Shown here piece by piece: positions 8,324-16,155 of a DNA stretch of 20,831 nt. The stretch comes from Candidatus Omnitrophota bacterium (GTDB taxonomy: Bacteria; Omnitrophota; Gorgyraeia; Zapsychrales; Zapsychraceae): positions 1-20,831 of the forward strand of contig JAKQLT010000174.1 of assembly GCA_029567025.1 (NCBI GenBank), written 5' to 3'. Each line of letters starts with the position of its first letter. Positions within the stretch are counted from its first letter, which is position 1. The position numbers were made by a program, and so were the translations under genes. The notes beneath the pieces were generated by a model. It made no database searches and was not told where the DNA came from. It saw only the letters and a list, made by a program, of their open reading frames with translations.

Positions 8324-9760
8324 ATGAAAAAGTTTATGCTCACCAATAAAATTATTATTTTCATCCTTTTTATACTTCTTTTAAGCGTTGGTATCGCGAT
8401 TCTTTTTTCAGGAACCGTTTCTCCTAAGACTTACGTTGGGCAAATAGCTCAAAAAAAAATAACCGCTGAACAATTAGAAAAGACCATGACCTATACCAAA
8501 ATCCAGGCCATGTTGCGTTATGGAATCCTGTTTGAACAATTAAAAAGTTTATTTGACCTTGAAGAAGAAGCGTGGAACCAATTGATCCTTATCCAAGAAG
8601 CTCAAAAACGCGGCATAAAAATTCCTAATCAAGAGGTTATTGAAGAAATCGCAAAAAACGATATTTTCTATCGCAACAAAAAGTTTGATCCCTCTCTTTA
8701 TAAAGGGATTATAAAGAATTCTTTTCAATGCGAGGTAAAAGATTTTGAAGAAACTATCCGCCAATCCTTATTAATCGCTAAATTATTCGATAACGTGACA
8801 AAAGAAATATCTGTTTCAGAAAAAGAACTCATGCAGGAATATAAAAAATCTTATGAACAATTAAAAGTTTATTATAGTCTTTTTCCCATGCCTGAAGATC
8901 TATCCGTTATAAACGTGACACCGGATGAAATTACGAATTATTATATCGCGCATCACAAAGATTTTTATCGGCCACTATCCATTAAAATTGGCTATGTCAA
9001 ACTCCCTTTTCCTGCAGATGGCGGCGTCCAAAAAGAAGTCGAAACGAAATATAAAGCAATCGCTTTAAGAGATCAATACGCCATCACAAAAAATCTAAGA
9101 ACATTAGCTGAAAAATCGGGCTGGACATACCAAGAAACAACTTTTTTTAGCAAAAATAATCCTCCACGCGAAATCAACTGGCCTTTAAATGTCTTACGCA
9201 ACGCTTTTAAAATGAAAAAAGGTGCTATCCACGAACCTGTTGAACTCGAAGACGGCTATCTTGTTTTCATCATCCAAGACATTAAAAAGCCGGGATTGGC
9301 TCAAATACAAGAAGCTCAAGAGGAAATTAAAAATAAAATCACAAAACAGAAAGCGATTGAAATAGCAAAAAATAACGCGGAATCTTATAAAGAAAAAATG
9401 AAAGAAATTTTAGATGATGCGATAGATGAAAAAACCCTTGAAGCCAAACAAAAAGAATTAGGTCTCATCATCAAAGCCTCTGAGCTTGTTTCAAAAACCA
9501 AACTCTTCACTGATTTAACCATAGACCTTTCATCGGAAAACGAATTTTATGCGCTTAATACAGAAAAAGAAATTGCTGTTTTGGCCACTCATTCGGGCGC
9601 CTGTCTTGTTTATGTCAAAAATTTCCAACCCGTTCAATTAGAAGATTTCGAAAAAAATAAAAATGCTTTTAAGGCAGAACTTATAAAGAAAATCAAAACA
9701 ATCACAATCAATAAATTTGTGGAACAATTGATCAATGACACTCCGATTGAAAAAAAATAA
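8324..9760 (+). CDS. Membrane-anchored SurA/PpiD-like peptidyl-prolyl isomerase / chaperone
   Basis: 478 residues with one N-terminal membrane helix (about 9-30) and no obvious signal peptidase site, so it is probably anchored in the inner membrane with the rest periplasmic, as in PpiD. Residues about 40-180 resemble the helical SurA_N chaperone region. Residues about 199-322 look like one parvulin (PpiC) domain: a PDEITNYYIAHHKDF helix, FFSKNNPPREI, then NAFKMKKGAIHEPVELEDGY and VFIIQDIKKP, matching the end of the parvulin fold. The domain is divergent and catalysis is uncertain. The C-terminal part is charged and helical. Shorter than E. coli PpiD (623 residues). Probable role: folding or release of exported proteins. 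It is a single-gene unit, with a promoter at 8259-8287 and a terminator at its stop codon. Confidence 0.75.
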   Translation: MKKFMLTNKIIIFILFILLLSVGIAILFSGTVSPKTYVGQIAQKKITAEQLEKTMTYTKIQAMLRYGILFEQLKSLFDLEEEAWNQLILIQEAQKRGIKIPNQEVIEEIAKNDIFYRNKKFDPSLYKGIIKNSFQCEVKDFEETIRQSLLIAKLFDNVTKEISVSEKELMQEYKKSYEQLKVYYSLFPMPEDLSVINVTPDEITNYYIAHHKDFYRPLSIKIGYVKLPFPADGGVQKEVETKYKAIALRDQYAITKNLRTLAEKSGWTYQETTFFSKNNPPREINWPLNVLRNAFKMKKGAIHEPVELEDGYLVFIIQDIKKPGLAQIQEAQEEIKNKITKQKAIEIAKNNAESYKEKMKEILDDAIDEKTLEAKQKELGLIIKASELVSKTKLFTDLTIDLSSENEFYALNTEKEIAVLATHSGACLVYVKNFQPVQLEDFEKNKNAFKAELIKKIKTITINKFVEQLINDTPIEKK

Positions 9761-9797
9761 GGCCGGAAATTTTATCCATTCCCGGCCTTTATTTTTT
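9759..9797. terminator. Bidirectional rho-independent terminator
   Basis: AAGGCCGG (9759-9766) pairs perfectly with CCGGCCTT (9782-9789). The stem starts within the TAA stop of the chaperone gene. On the plus strand it is followed by TATTTTTT; on the minus strand by ATTTTTTTT. It can therefore end both the plus-strand chaperone transcript and minus-strand transcription coming from the 34-residue gene or the transporter genes. Confidence 0.8.
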
Positions 9798-9829
9798 ATG
9801 TCTTTTTTTTATTTAATATTTAAAACTTA

Positions 9830-9934
9830 TTATAAACAAACAGATGAAGATTCTTCCCAAGAAAAAACATCTCTTTCCTTGTTCGATGTTTCAACTTGTT
9901 TATCTTCACGCCAATCATCTTTGGTTCTGCCCAT
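9830..9934 (-). CDS. Candidate small protein, 34 residues, unknown function
   Basis: A minus-strand frame of 34 codons plus TAA starts with MGRTKDDWREDK and ends SSSVCL. It is acidic and highly charged, with two Trp, one near-terminal Cys and no membrane segment or signal peptide. I do not recognise a family. Support for it being a gene: AAAAGGAGGTG at 9954-9944 is the strongest Shine-Dalgarno match I noted in the window, 11 bases before the ATG; a promoter-like pair lies upstream; and a good terminator lies downstream at 9759-9797. It is 123 bases after the GldG-like gene and could also be read through from it. Alternatives are a structured RNA leader or a chance frame. The plus-strand frame over the same bases lies behind the terminator and lacks any such signal. 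Confidence 0.5.
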   Translation of the reverse strand: MGRTKDDWREDKQVETSNKERDVFSWEESSSVCL

Positions 9935-9964
9935 GATATTTTACACCTCCTTTTAAACCCAGAA

Positions 9965-9993
9965 AGTATAAAATATTATTAACAAAAAAGCAA
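9965..9993 (-). promoter_or_regulatory. Possible promoter of the 34-residue gene
   Basis: The minus strand has TTGCTT (9993-9988), 17 bases, then TATACT (9970-9965), about 30 bases before the start at 9934. The -10 matches 5 of 6 consensus bases, the -35 only 3 of 6. The stretch 9961-10057 is otherwise A/T runs with no other feature. Confidence 0.35.
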
Positions 9994-10057
9994 AAAAAGA
10001 ACAAAAAAATTTCAAAAATTTTTGTAACTTATACGAAATAAAGAGTTTATAAAAATT

Positions 10058-11653
10058 TTACTTTTGGGCAAGAAAAATCATGGCGCCTACAGCAACAATG
10101 GAAAACGGAATGACAAAAAGAATAAAAGCAACAACTCGCTTTTGTTTACTGGTAAGATTCAACTTAACCACATCAATATGTTTTGTTCCCATAAAAGGCT
10201 TATAATCCATTTCTGAAAGCCAATGGATAGCATTAATTCCCAGTTGCGCATTGCTGTATTGATCAATAAAAGCATTGGAAAGAAAATCCGCGTCTGTCAC
10301 AACAACCATGCGGGTATCAGAAACTTTCTCAGAAACATCTTTTTGCGCTTCCCAAACAACATAAGCAATAGGAACAGGGCCAGGACGATCCTCTTTTTCA
10401 TCGTATTTCACTTTCAAATAACGGTCTGCTTCTCCCCAACTTTTATCTGCGCCTGAAGCCGTTAAAACTAACGGCGCAAGTTTAATAGTCGGACGGCGAT
10501 CTTTTAAGACAGAAAGTGAACGCGGCCGCACATAAAACGTATAATCCAAATTTCCCACAATAGCTTTATGCGCCATATAATTGCGTGTGGCAGGCGTGCC
10601 AACATCGCCGCTCATATGACTCGCCAAATCCACAACAACATCAAAAGCAACTTGAAGACCCCACGCATTCAAAATATTATTCAACGAAGGATTTTTTTCT
10701 TTTTCTTTTGGCGTTAAAGGTTTATCCGGAGTAGAAACAATCGTATTTTCAATTAAAAATAAGGCATCGCCGCCTTTTTTTAGATATCCATCAATAACGG
10801 CTTCTTCTTTTTCTGATAAAAAATCTCTGGTGCCCGCGATAACAAGAACGTCACAATCTAATGGGATCCCGATCTGCGGATCCAAAAGAAGCCGTCGGAC
10901 AACAATATTATTCTCTTGCAAAAGAGACGCGAATGTGCTTAATCCATTTTCAGAAGTGTCATAAACATTGTATTCCTGATGCCCCGTTAGAAAATAAACA
11001 ATACGCTCTTTGCGTGTCACGCGAATAATAGCGTTATTCAAAAGCTCTTCATCCAAAGGCGTTTCTGAAAAATCCACATCTTGCCGCTCTTTATCAGACT
11101 CAACAATAATTTTCTTTTGTTGCCCTGTAATCACATGGCCGAAACGCGCCGCATAACCGATATTTTGAAGCGGATCAACGATCTCAAACCGGATACGCCC
11201 TAAAGAAGCTTTTTGATAACTGTTCAATAAATCTTCCACATACTTAGGAACAATGCCGACATAAAGAACAGTTATTTGTATATTTTGTTTTAAATTTTCT
11301 AAAAGACTTTTTGTATTTTGAGACATCGTGTGCTGATTGAATTCCGTGACATCATAACGCATATCATAATAAGAGCCTAAGACATTAAAAATGACAAGCC
11401 ATAACAGCCACAAGCCAATTAAAAACGCGACATAAAAATGTTTGCGATAAATATTTCCTGCCCTTGGCGCTTTTGAATAAATAGCGCTGAGAAAAGATAC
11501 GACCAACGCCAGACCGCCAATAATAAATAAAAAAATACAACGCAAGAATAAGGTCTTTTCAATAAACCACAGACCAAAGGCGTATAACAAGCAAACCAGC
11601 GCCAATATCATTAAAATAACCCACTTATAAGAACGTTGTTGTGTCATCATCAT
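10058..11653 (-). CDS. GldG-like auxiliary protein of an ABC-2 transporter
   Basis: 531 residues with hydrophobic helices near the N-terminus (about 10-30, 36-58, 71-92), a large periplasmic part and a C-terminal helix (about 507-528). This is the layout of GldG / ABC_transp_aux proteins. The central part has the typical pattern: TMSQNTKSLLENLKQNIQIT after the helices, then VYFLTGHQEYNVYD, LLDPQIGIPLDCDVLVIAGT and YLKKGGDALFLIENT, which fit the DUF4350/IFT52-like fold of this family. It follows the permease by 9 bases. In Bacteroidetes GldA-F-G acts in gliding, but the family is widespread in non-gliding bacteria and the substrate is unknown. The start has three consecutive ATG codons; the first is used. 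Confidence 0.8.
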   Translation of the reverse strand: MMMTQQRSYKWVILMILALVCLLYAFGLWFIEKTLFLRCIFLFIIGGLALVVSFLSAIYSKAPRAGNIYRKHFYVAFLIGLWLLWLVIFNVLGSYYDMRYDVTEFNQHTMSQNTKSLLENLKQNIQITVLYVGIVPKYVEDLLNSYQKASLGRIRFEIVDPLQNIGYAARFGHVITGQQKKIIVESDKERQDVDFSETPLDEELLNNAIIRVTRKERIVYFLTGHQEYNVYDTSENGLSTFASLLQENNIVVRRLLLDPQIGIPLDCDVLVIAGTRDFLSEKEEAVIDGYLKKGGDALFLIENTIVSTPDKPLTPKEKEKNPSLNNILNAWGLQVAFDVVVDLASHMSGDVGTPATRNYMAHKAIVGNLDYTFYVRPRSLSVLKDRRPTIKLAPLVLTASGADKSWGEADRYLKVKYDEKEDRPGPVPIAYVVWEAQKDVSEKVSDTRMVVVTDADFLSNAFIDQYSNAQLGINAIHWLSEMDYKPFMGTKHIDVVKLNLTSKQKRVVAFILFVIPFSIVAVGAMIFLAQK

Positions 11654-11662
11654 TTTTAATTT

Positions 11663-12379
11663 TTAAACATTATCCCAAATTTTTGTGTCAATACTGATGC
11701 GCGTCATGACCAAACAAAATAAAATCCCGCTAAAAAAATAAATCAAATCCGAGGACGATAATATCCCAACAATAAAATTTTCAGAATGCGTCATAACATT
11801 GCTGTATTTGACAATAGCTTTAACAACTCCGTTTGTATACTTATCCGCTAAAGAAGAAAAGTATACGAGAAACAAAAATAAATAAGATAAAATCGCGGCC
11901 ACAATTTGGCTTTTTGTCCATGATGATACCATTAATCCTATAGAAATAAAAAACGCGCCTTCCAGCCAAATTCCTATATAACCGGTTAAAATCGCCATCC
12001 GGTCTGGCCGACTAAAAAACTCAATAATCCCATAATACGGAATTGTTAAAATAATCAAGAAAGAGAAAAACAATAAAACCCCTAAATATTTTCCTAAAAC
12101 GATCTCGTTATTTTGAGTCGGAGTTGTCATTAAAAACTCCATAGTTCCCATCTGCTTTTCTTCAGAAAAAACCTTCATCGTCAAAATAGGAATAATAAAA
12201 ACAAATAAAAATTCCATGACCTTAAAAATATCCCTCAAGGTCGCTTCTTCATTATTGTCAATAATGGCGAAAAAAAAGACATTAAAAATCACAATCGTCA
12301 CAATCAAGACCACATAAGCGATAGGCGATCGAAAATAAACAGATAATTCTTTCTGGGCAATAGCGAAAATTTTTTTCAT
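11663..12379 (-). CDS. ABC-2 type permease (GldF-like)
   Basis: 238 residues with six likely membrane helices. The opening, MKKIFAIAQKELSVYFRSP, is the standard start of GldF/NosY-type ABC-2 permeases. It is followed by FSEEKQMGTMEFLMTTP in the first large loop, the coupling segment of this family. It lies 4 bases after the ATPase gene and 9 before the GldG-like gene, so the three form one transporter operon. Direction and substrate cannot be read from sequence. Confidence 0.88.
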   Translation of the reverse strand: MKKIFAIAQKELSVYFRSPIAYVVLIVTIVIFNVFFFAIIDNNEEATLRDIFKVMEFLFVFIIPILTMKVFSEEKQMGTMEFLMTTPTQNNEIVLGKYLGVLLFFSFLIILTIPYYGIIEFFSRPDRMAILTGYIGIWLEGAFFISIGLMVSSWTKSQIVAAILSYLFLFLVYFSSLADKYTNGVVKAIVKYSNVMTHSENFIVGILSSSDLIYFFSGILFCLVMTRISIDTKIWDNV

Positions 12380-12383
12380 AATT

Positions 12384-13307
12384 TTATTTGTGAATCTTTA
12401 AAAAGGCCTCTTCTAAACTATTTTTCTTTTCTCGCATGGAAACAATTTTTACCTGATATTTTAAAAAACTCTGTATCATCTGATTATAATGACTCACATT
12501 ATTCGTATTTTCCAAATGAACTTCAAAGAGATCATCTTCTAAAAATTTGATATTGATTTGTTTCACGTCATTGGCTTCTTTAACCGCCTGCTCAATCATT
12601 TCTTCTTTCCCTTTTACTGTAACGAAGAGTTGTTTTTTCTCATCAGAAACGACGATCTGTTCAATGGCATTATCCGCGACAATTTCACCTTTTTTCAAAA
12701 TCAAAACTCGTTGCGCCAATTGTTCAATTTCAGATAAAATATGCGTGCTGATAATAACGGTCCGTTTCGATTCTAATCGTCTTATTAATTGACGCACATG
12801 TTGGATTTGAACAGGATCCAACCCATTAGTAGGTTCATCTAAAATAATAACTTCTGGCTCATGAATAATCGCCTGCGCGATCCCGACGCGCTGTTTGTAT
12901 CCTTTAGATAGCGTCGCAATCAGATGATCTTTAACTTCCAACAAATGACATTCTGATAAAACATGATCAACCTGGGCTTTTTCATATTTAACGCTGACAT
13001 CTTTTAACCGCGCGGCAAATCTTAAATAATTTTTAACTGTCATGGTGGAATAAAGAGGCGGATTTTCTGGCAAATAACCTATCTTACGGCGAATACCTAC
13101 GGGATGAGATAAAATATTTTCGCCACAAATAAACGCCTCCCCCGAACTCGGCGGTAAATAAGCCGTAAGAATGCGCATTAACGTTGTTTTACCCGCGCCG
13201 TTTTGGCCTAAGAATCCCACAATCTCTCCTGAAGGAATCTCAAAAGAAATATTTTTTAAGGCCTCACAAACACCAAATTGTTTTGAAATATGTTTAACAG
13301 AAATCAT
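12384..13307 (-). CDS. ABC transporter ATPase (GldA-like)
   Basis: 307 residues. Walker A GQNGAGKTT (34-42), signature region TLSKGYKQRVG (132-142), Walker B VIILDEPTNGLDP (153-165) and switch histidine H189 in STHIL are all intact. The LSKGYKQRVG form of the signature is typical of the GldA / CcmA-like exporter ATPases that pair with ABC-2 permeases. The last 80 or so residues form an extra C-terminal domain ending EKKNSLEEAFLKIHK, also usual for this group. It powers the permease encoded 4 bases downstream. Only 14 bases separate it from the receiver gene upstream, so co-transcription is likely. Confidence 0.92.
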   Translation of the reverse strand: MISVKHISKQFGVCEALKNISFEIPSGEIVGFLGQNGAGKTTLMRILTAYLPPSSGEAFICGENILSHPVGIRRKIGYLPENPPLYSTMTVKNYLRFAARLKDVSVKYEKAQVDHVLSECHLLEVKDHLIATLSKGYKQRVGIAQAIIHEPEVIILDEPTNGLDPVQIQHVRQLIRRLESKRTVIISTHILSEIEQLAQRVLILKKGEIVADNAIEQIVVSDEKKQLFVTVKGKEEMIEQAVKEANDVKQINIKFLEDDLFEVHLENTNNVSHYNQMIQSFLKYQVKIVSMREKKNSLEEAFLKIHK

Positions 13308-13321
13308 AATAACAATGGATT

Positions 13322-13690
13322 TTACTTAGAGGATAGAATCTGTTGGATTTTTTCTATTAAGATTCTTGGATCAACCGGCTTAGACACATAATCAATTTCA
13401 AGCCGTTTACCAATCTCATCATCAATTTCTTGCTCCCGTAATGTAAGAATAACAATAGGGATCTTCTGGAATTCATCATTAAAACGAAGCTCATAACAGA
13501 CATCATAACCGTTAATTTCCGGCATCATAATATCTAAAACTACCAAGTCTGGATTTTCGCTCCTAATTTTATCTAACGCATCTTTACCGTCAATCGCTGT
13601 AATCACATCATATCCTTCAATAGATAAAACGGCCTGAAGAAGACGAACATCAACCGGATCATCATCAACAACTAATATTTTATGCGCCAT
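13322..13690 (-). CDS. Stand-alone response-regulator receiver protein (CheY-like)
   Basis: 122 residues forming a single receiver domain and nothing else. Acidic pocket D9/D10, phosphoacceptor D53 in VLDIMMP, T83 in VILTLRE and K104 in VSKPVD are all present, so it should be phosphorylatable. There is no output domain, so it probably acts by binding a partner protein. No histidine kinase is in the window. It lies 14 bases upstream of the ABC ATPase and 30 downstream of the 90-residue membrane protein, which suggests a shared transcript. A functional link to the transporter is inference. Confidence 0.9.
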   Translation of the reverse strand: MAHKILVVDDDPVDVRLLQAVLSIEGYDVITAIDGKDALDKIRSENPDLVVLDIMMPEINGYDVCYELRFNDEFQKIPIVILTLREQEIDDEIGKRLEIDYVSKPVDPRILIEKIQQILSSK

Positions 13691-13720
13691 GGCTAACTCT
13701 TTCTTAAAAGATCAAAAATA

Positions 13721-13993
13721 CTATTCTACTTCGATCTCTAATCCGCCTATTTTTTTTGCAATAATATTAAAAAGCCACGCTTGAATAAAAGCCAATACAA
13801 AACCTAAAACGCCATAAACAACCGGCAAAACAATGATCGCGAAATATCCTGAAGCTCCTTGTATTTTAGCCTGTGTTAAAGAAGCCACCAAAGTTAATGC
13901 GGCGATTAAAACCCCGAGAAAAAAACCTAAAATAGCCAGAAGAAGGCCGGAAATTTTTGCTAATGATAAAGGTGAAATTCTTTTAATTTTCAT
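13721..13993 (-). CDS. Small two-helix membrane protein, DUF3566-like
   Basis: 90 residues with two long hydrophobic segments (about 14-40 and 49-78) and a short polar C-terminus, FNIIAKKIGGLEIEVE. The opening KRISPLSLAKISG and the ending AKKIGG-E-E resemble small membrane proteins grouped with DUF3566, whose role is unknown to me. An AAGGAG Shine-Dalgarno stands 6 bases before the ATG and an extended -10 promoter lies upstream, so it probably starts the transcript that continues into the receiver and transporter genes. Product function is not predictable. Confidence 0.75.
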   Translation of the reverse strand: MKIKRISPLSLAKISGLLLAILGFFLGVLIAALTLVASLTQAKIQGASGYFAIIVLPVVYGVLGFVLAFIQAWLFNIIAKKIGGLEIEVE

Positions 13994-14036
13994 AAGGTTC
14001 TCCTTAAAATGAAAAAAATGATCTTTAATAGGATTT

Positions 14037-14046
14037 ATAATACCAT
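14037..14046 (-). promoter_or_regulatory. Possible extended -10 promoter for the 13993-10058 gene group
   Basis: The minus strand reads TGGTATTAT (14045-14037), an extended -10 (TG, one base, TATTAT), 43 bases before the ATG at 13993. There is no convincing -35, which extended -10 promoters can do without. It sits in the 72-base gap after the methyltransferase gene. Confidence 0.35.
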
Positions 14047-14065
14047 ATTTTTTATTTTGTATATA

Positions 14066-14593
14066 TCACTTTCTATTTAATATGGCGTAACGTATCTGAT
14101 AGGCCGCAACGCCAAAAGCTACAGACACATTCAAAGAATTCTTTATTCCCGCCATTTCAATCTCAATCGCCGCATCAGACAATTGAAGGATAGAATCACA
14201 GACTCCTGTTATTTCATTCCCGACGATTAAACATATTTTGCGCTTGGGCTTAAAGTCATAATGCAAAAGACTTTTTTCTGTTTGCTCCAATAAAACAATC
14301 TGATATCCTTTTTTCTTTAAATTCTGTATCACACCTTCAATATGTTCCTGATATTCCCATGGGACATGGCGTTCAGACCCTAAAGCGGTTTTTGCTATCT
14401 GCGCGTTGGGAGGATAGCCGGTAATACCGCATAGCCAGACTTTTTCCACGCCAACGCCGTCACACGTGCGAAAAATCGACCCAACATTATGCGCGCTACG
14501 GATATTATTCAAAACAACGCAAAAAGGCAACTTAGGCTCTTGTCTTTTAACTTCTTGACGACTAACAATCTGTTGGTGAGTTAATTTACGCAT
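14066..14593 (-). CDS. TrmH-family (SPOUT) RNA methyltransferase
   Basis: 175 residues. Motif 1 is NNIRSAHNVGSIFRT (29-43), with the conserved Asn and Arg. Motif 2 is IVGNEITGV (123-131). Motif 3 is IKNSLNVSVAFGVAAYQI (150-167). Together they form the knotted AdoMet site of SpoU/TrmH 2'-O-ribose methyltransferases. It is about the length of the bare catalytic domain; the first 25 residues are a short basic extension. The exact tRNA or rRNA target cannot be assigned. It lies 92 bases after gspD with no clear terminator or promoter in between, so read-through is possible. Confidence 0.9.
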   Translation of the reverse strand: MRKLTHQQIVSRQEVKRQEPKLPFCVVLNNIRSAHNVGSIFRTCDGVGVEKVWLCGITGYPPNAQIAKTALGSERHVPWEYQEHIEGVIQNLKKKGYQIVLLEQTEKSLLHYDFKPKRKICLIVGNEITGVCDSILQLSDAAIEIEMAGIKNSLNVSVAFGVAAYQIRYAILNRK

Positions 14594-14685
14594 ATCATTA
14601 AGATTTCACTTGCTAAAACTATTTAATTTTATCAAGAGAAATCTTTTTCGTCTTTATTTTTCTCTATTTATTCATCAGATGCTAT

Positions 14686-16155
14686 TTATTGAACATTTTT
14701 TACTATATCTCCTGTCATAATTTTAGGAGTAAGAAAAATAACAATCTCAGTCTTAACTTCTTTTTGATATGTGCTACGAAAAGCAACACCTACCAAAGGA
14801 ACACTGCCTAAAAAAGGAATTTTCCTTGTTGTTTTTATCTGTTCCTGCTTGATGAGCCCGCCTATCACAATCGTTACTCCATTTTTTACCATAACCTGTG
14901 TTTCTGCTTGTGATGTCTCGACGATCGGAATAATATTATTTGTTCCTGTCGTTAAATTATCCACCACAGAGCTAATTTCAGGCCTTATTTTCATGGTAAT
15001 AAAATCATCATGATGAATCGTTGGCGTCACATACAATTTAACGCCGACATCAATAAAATGAACGCTTTCCGCTGTTGTGGCCGGGCCCGATGAAGGTGTC
15101 GTGGTGGTCGAAGTAACGTATGGTTCGGTAAAACCTACCGTCATTTTCGCTTCTTGATTATTAAGCGTCGCGATGCGCGGGCTTGACAAAAGATTCGTAT
15201 CGCCTAATGTTTCAAGCGTCTCAATTACCGCCGTATAGCGATCCTCAGAAAGAGTCCCAATATTTAATTTTCCAGATTTATCAGAAGACGAAAGAATATT
15301 AAATTGCCCTTTTAAATGAAGTCCGTGTTCCTGAGCGGCCAAGACTTCCCAATTAACGCCCATTTTATGTTCTTTATTAAGGACGATTTGAACAATTTTA
15401 GATTCAATCAAAACCTGACGATACCGTTCATCGAAAGCTTTTACAATATCGGCTATCTTACAAATCTTTTCATCCGTATCCGAGACAATAATCTTATTCG
15501 ACATTTTATCAAAACGCATCGTCCCGACCCCAGGGGTCAAAACTTCTGTGATTTGCCCAGAGACATCTTCCACCTTCGCATAATTAAGCGCGAAAACTTC
15601 TGTTGTTACGGACACATCCATGCGGTTAAGAATATTTTCCATCTCTTTTATCTTTAAAGGAATATCCATCAAAATAAGCTGACGTGAACGATCGTCGGCA
15701 ATAATTTTCCCGAATGAACTTTTGACCTGACTAAGGACCGGTATAAAATCTGTAGCCTTCCCCAATAAAACAGTTTTAATAACAGTTGCTATCTCTTGCC
15801 CGAATTTATACCCGTATTTCATTTCAAAATTCTTATCTGTCATAATTTGAATTGTCTCGCCGTCTTTGTAATACGCCCAGCCATGCGCCTCCACAATCAC
15901 TTTCAAAACATCCTCAACATTCATTTTCTTTAAATAAACAGATATTTTCCCCTTAACATCTTGGCCCACAATAATATTAAGACCGCTTTTTTGAGAAATC
16001 AGCTTAAAAACATCAAGGACATCAAGATCTTTAATATCCAAGACATCAATCAAAGCAATTTCATCAGCAAAACTTTTTGCCAAAGAAAACAAAGTCGTAT
16101 AGCAAAAGACTAAAAAAATAACCGGCACAACTATTGAACCCAATATCTTTTTCAT
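14686..16155 (-). CDS. gspD: Type II secretion secretin GspD (compact, PilQ-like)
   Basis: 489 residues. A signal peptide (about 1-30) ends SFA|DE. Residues about 36-110 form the N0/STN domain (VFKLISQKSGLNIIVGQDV). Two secretin N1-type repeats follow (about 115-180, ending KEMENILNRMD, and 184-245). Then comes the membrane pore domain: SSPRIATLNNQEAKMTVG and the end signature IVIGGLIKQEQIKTTRKIPF-LGSVPLVG from about 427. A Ser/Thr/Pro-rich insert (TSTTTTPSSGP) interrupts the pore domain after TEPYV. T2SS GspD is usually about 650 residues, so this form is short and has one N-domain fewer than the usual set. It starts in an ATGA overlap with the GspM/GspC-like gene. It should form the outer-membrane channel. 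Confidence 0.88.
   Translation of the reverse strand: MKKILGSIVVPVIFLVFCYTTLFSLAKSFADEIALIDVLDIKDLDVLDVFKLISQKSGLNIIVGQDVKGKISVYLKKMNVEDVLKVIVEAHGWAYYKDGETIQIMTDKNFEMKYGYKFGQEIATVIKTVLLGKATDFIPVLSQVKSSFGKIIADDRSRQLILMDIPLKIKEMENILNRMDVSVTTEVFALNYAKVEDVSGQITEVLTPGVGTMRFDKMSNKIIVSDTDEKICKIADIVKAFDERYRQVLIESKIVQIVLNKEHKMGVNWEVLAAQEHGLHLKGQFNILSSSDKSGKLNIGTLSEDRYTAVIETLETLGDTNLLSSPRIATLNNQEAKMTVGFTEPYVTSTTTTPSSGPATTAESVHFIDVGVKLYVTPTIHHDDFITMKIRPEISSVVDNLTTGTNNIIPIVETSQAETQVMVKNGVTIVIGGLIKQEQIKTTRKIPFLGSVPLVGVAFRSTYQKEVKTEIVIFLTPKIMTGDIVKNVQ

Noticed and set aside
9735..9956. Plus-strand frame of 73 codons after the chaperone gene
   Set aside because: It begins inside the chaperone gene in another frame and runs through a strong terminator. 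The minus-strand 34-codon frame over the same bases has the better ribosome site.
10058..13307. Gliding motility locus
   Set aside because: Only the GldA/F/G-type transporter is present. The wider gliding genes are absent from the window and the family occurs in many non-gliding bacteria.
14635..14665. AGAGAAA/TTTCTCT inverted repeat between gspD and the methyltransferase gene
   Set aside because: The stem is only 7 AT-rich pairs with a 17-base loop and no T-tract in the right place, so I do not call it a terminator.
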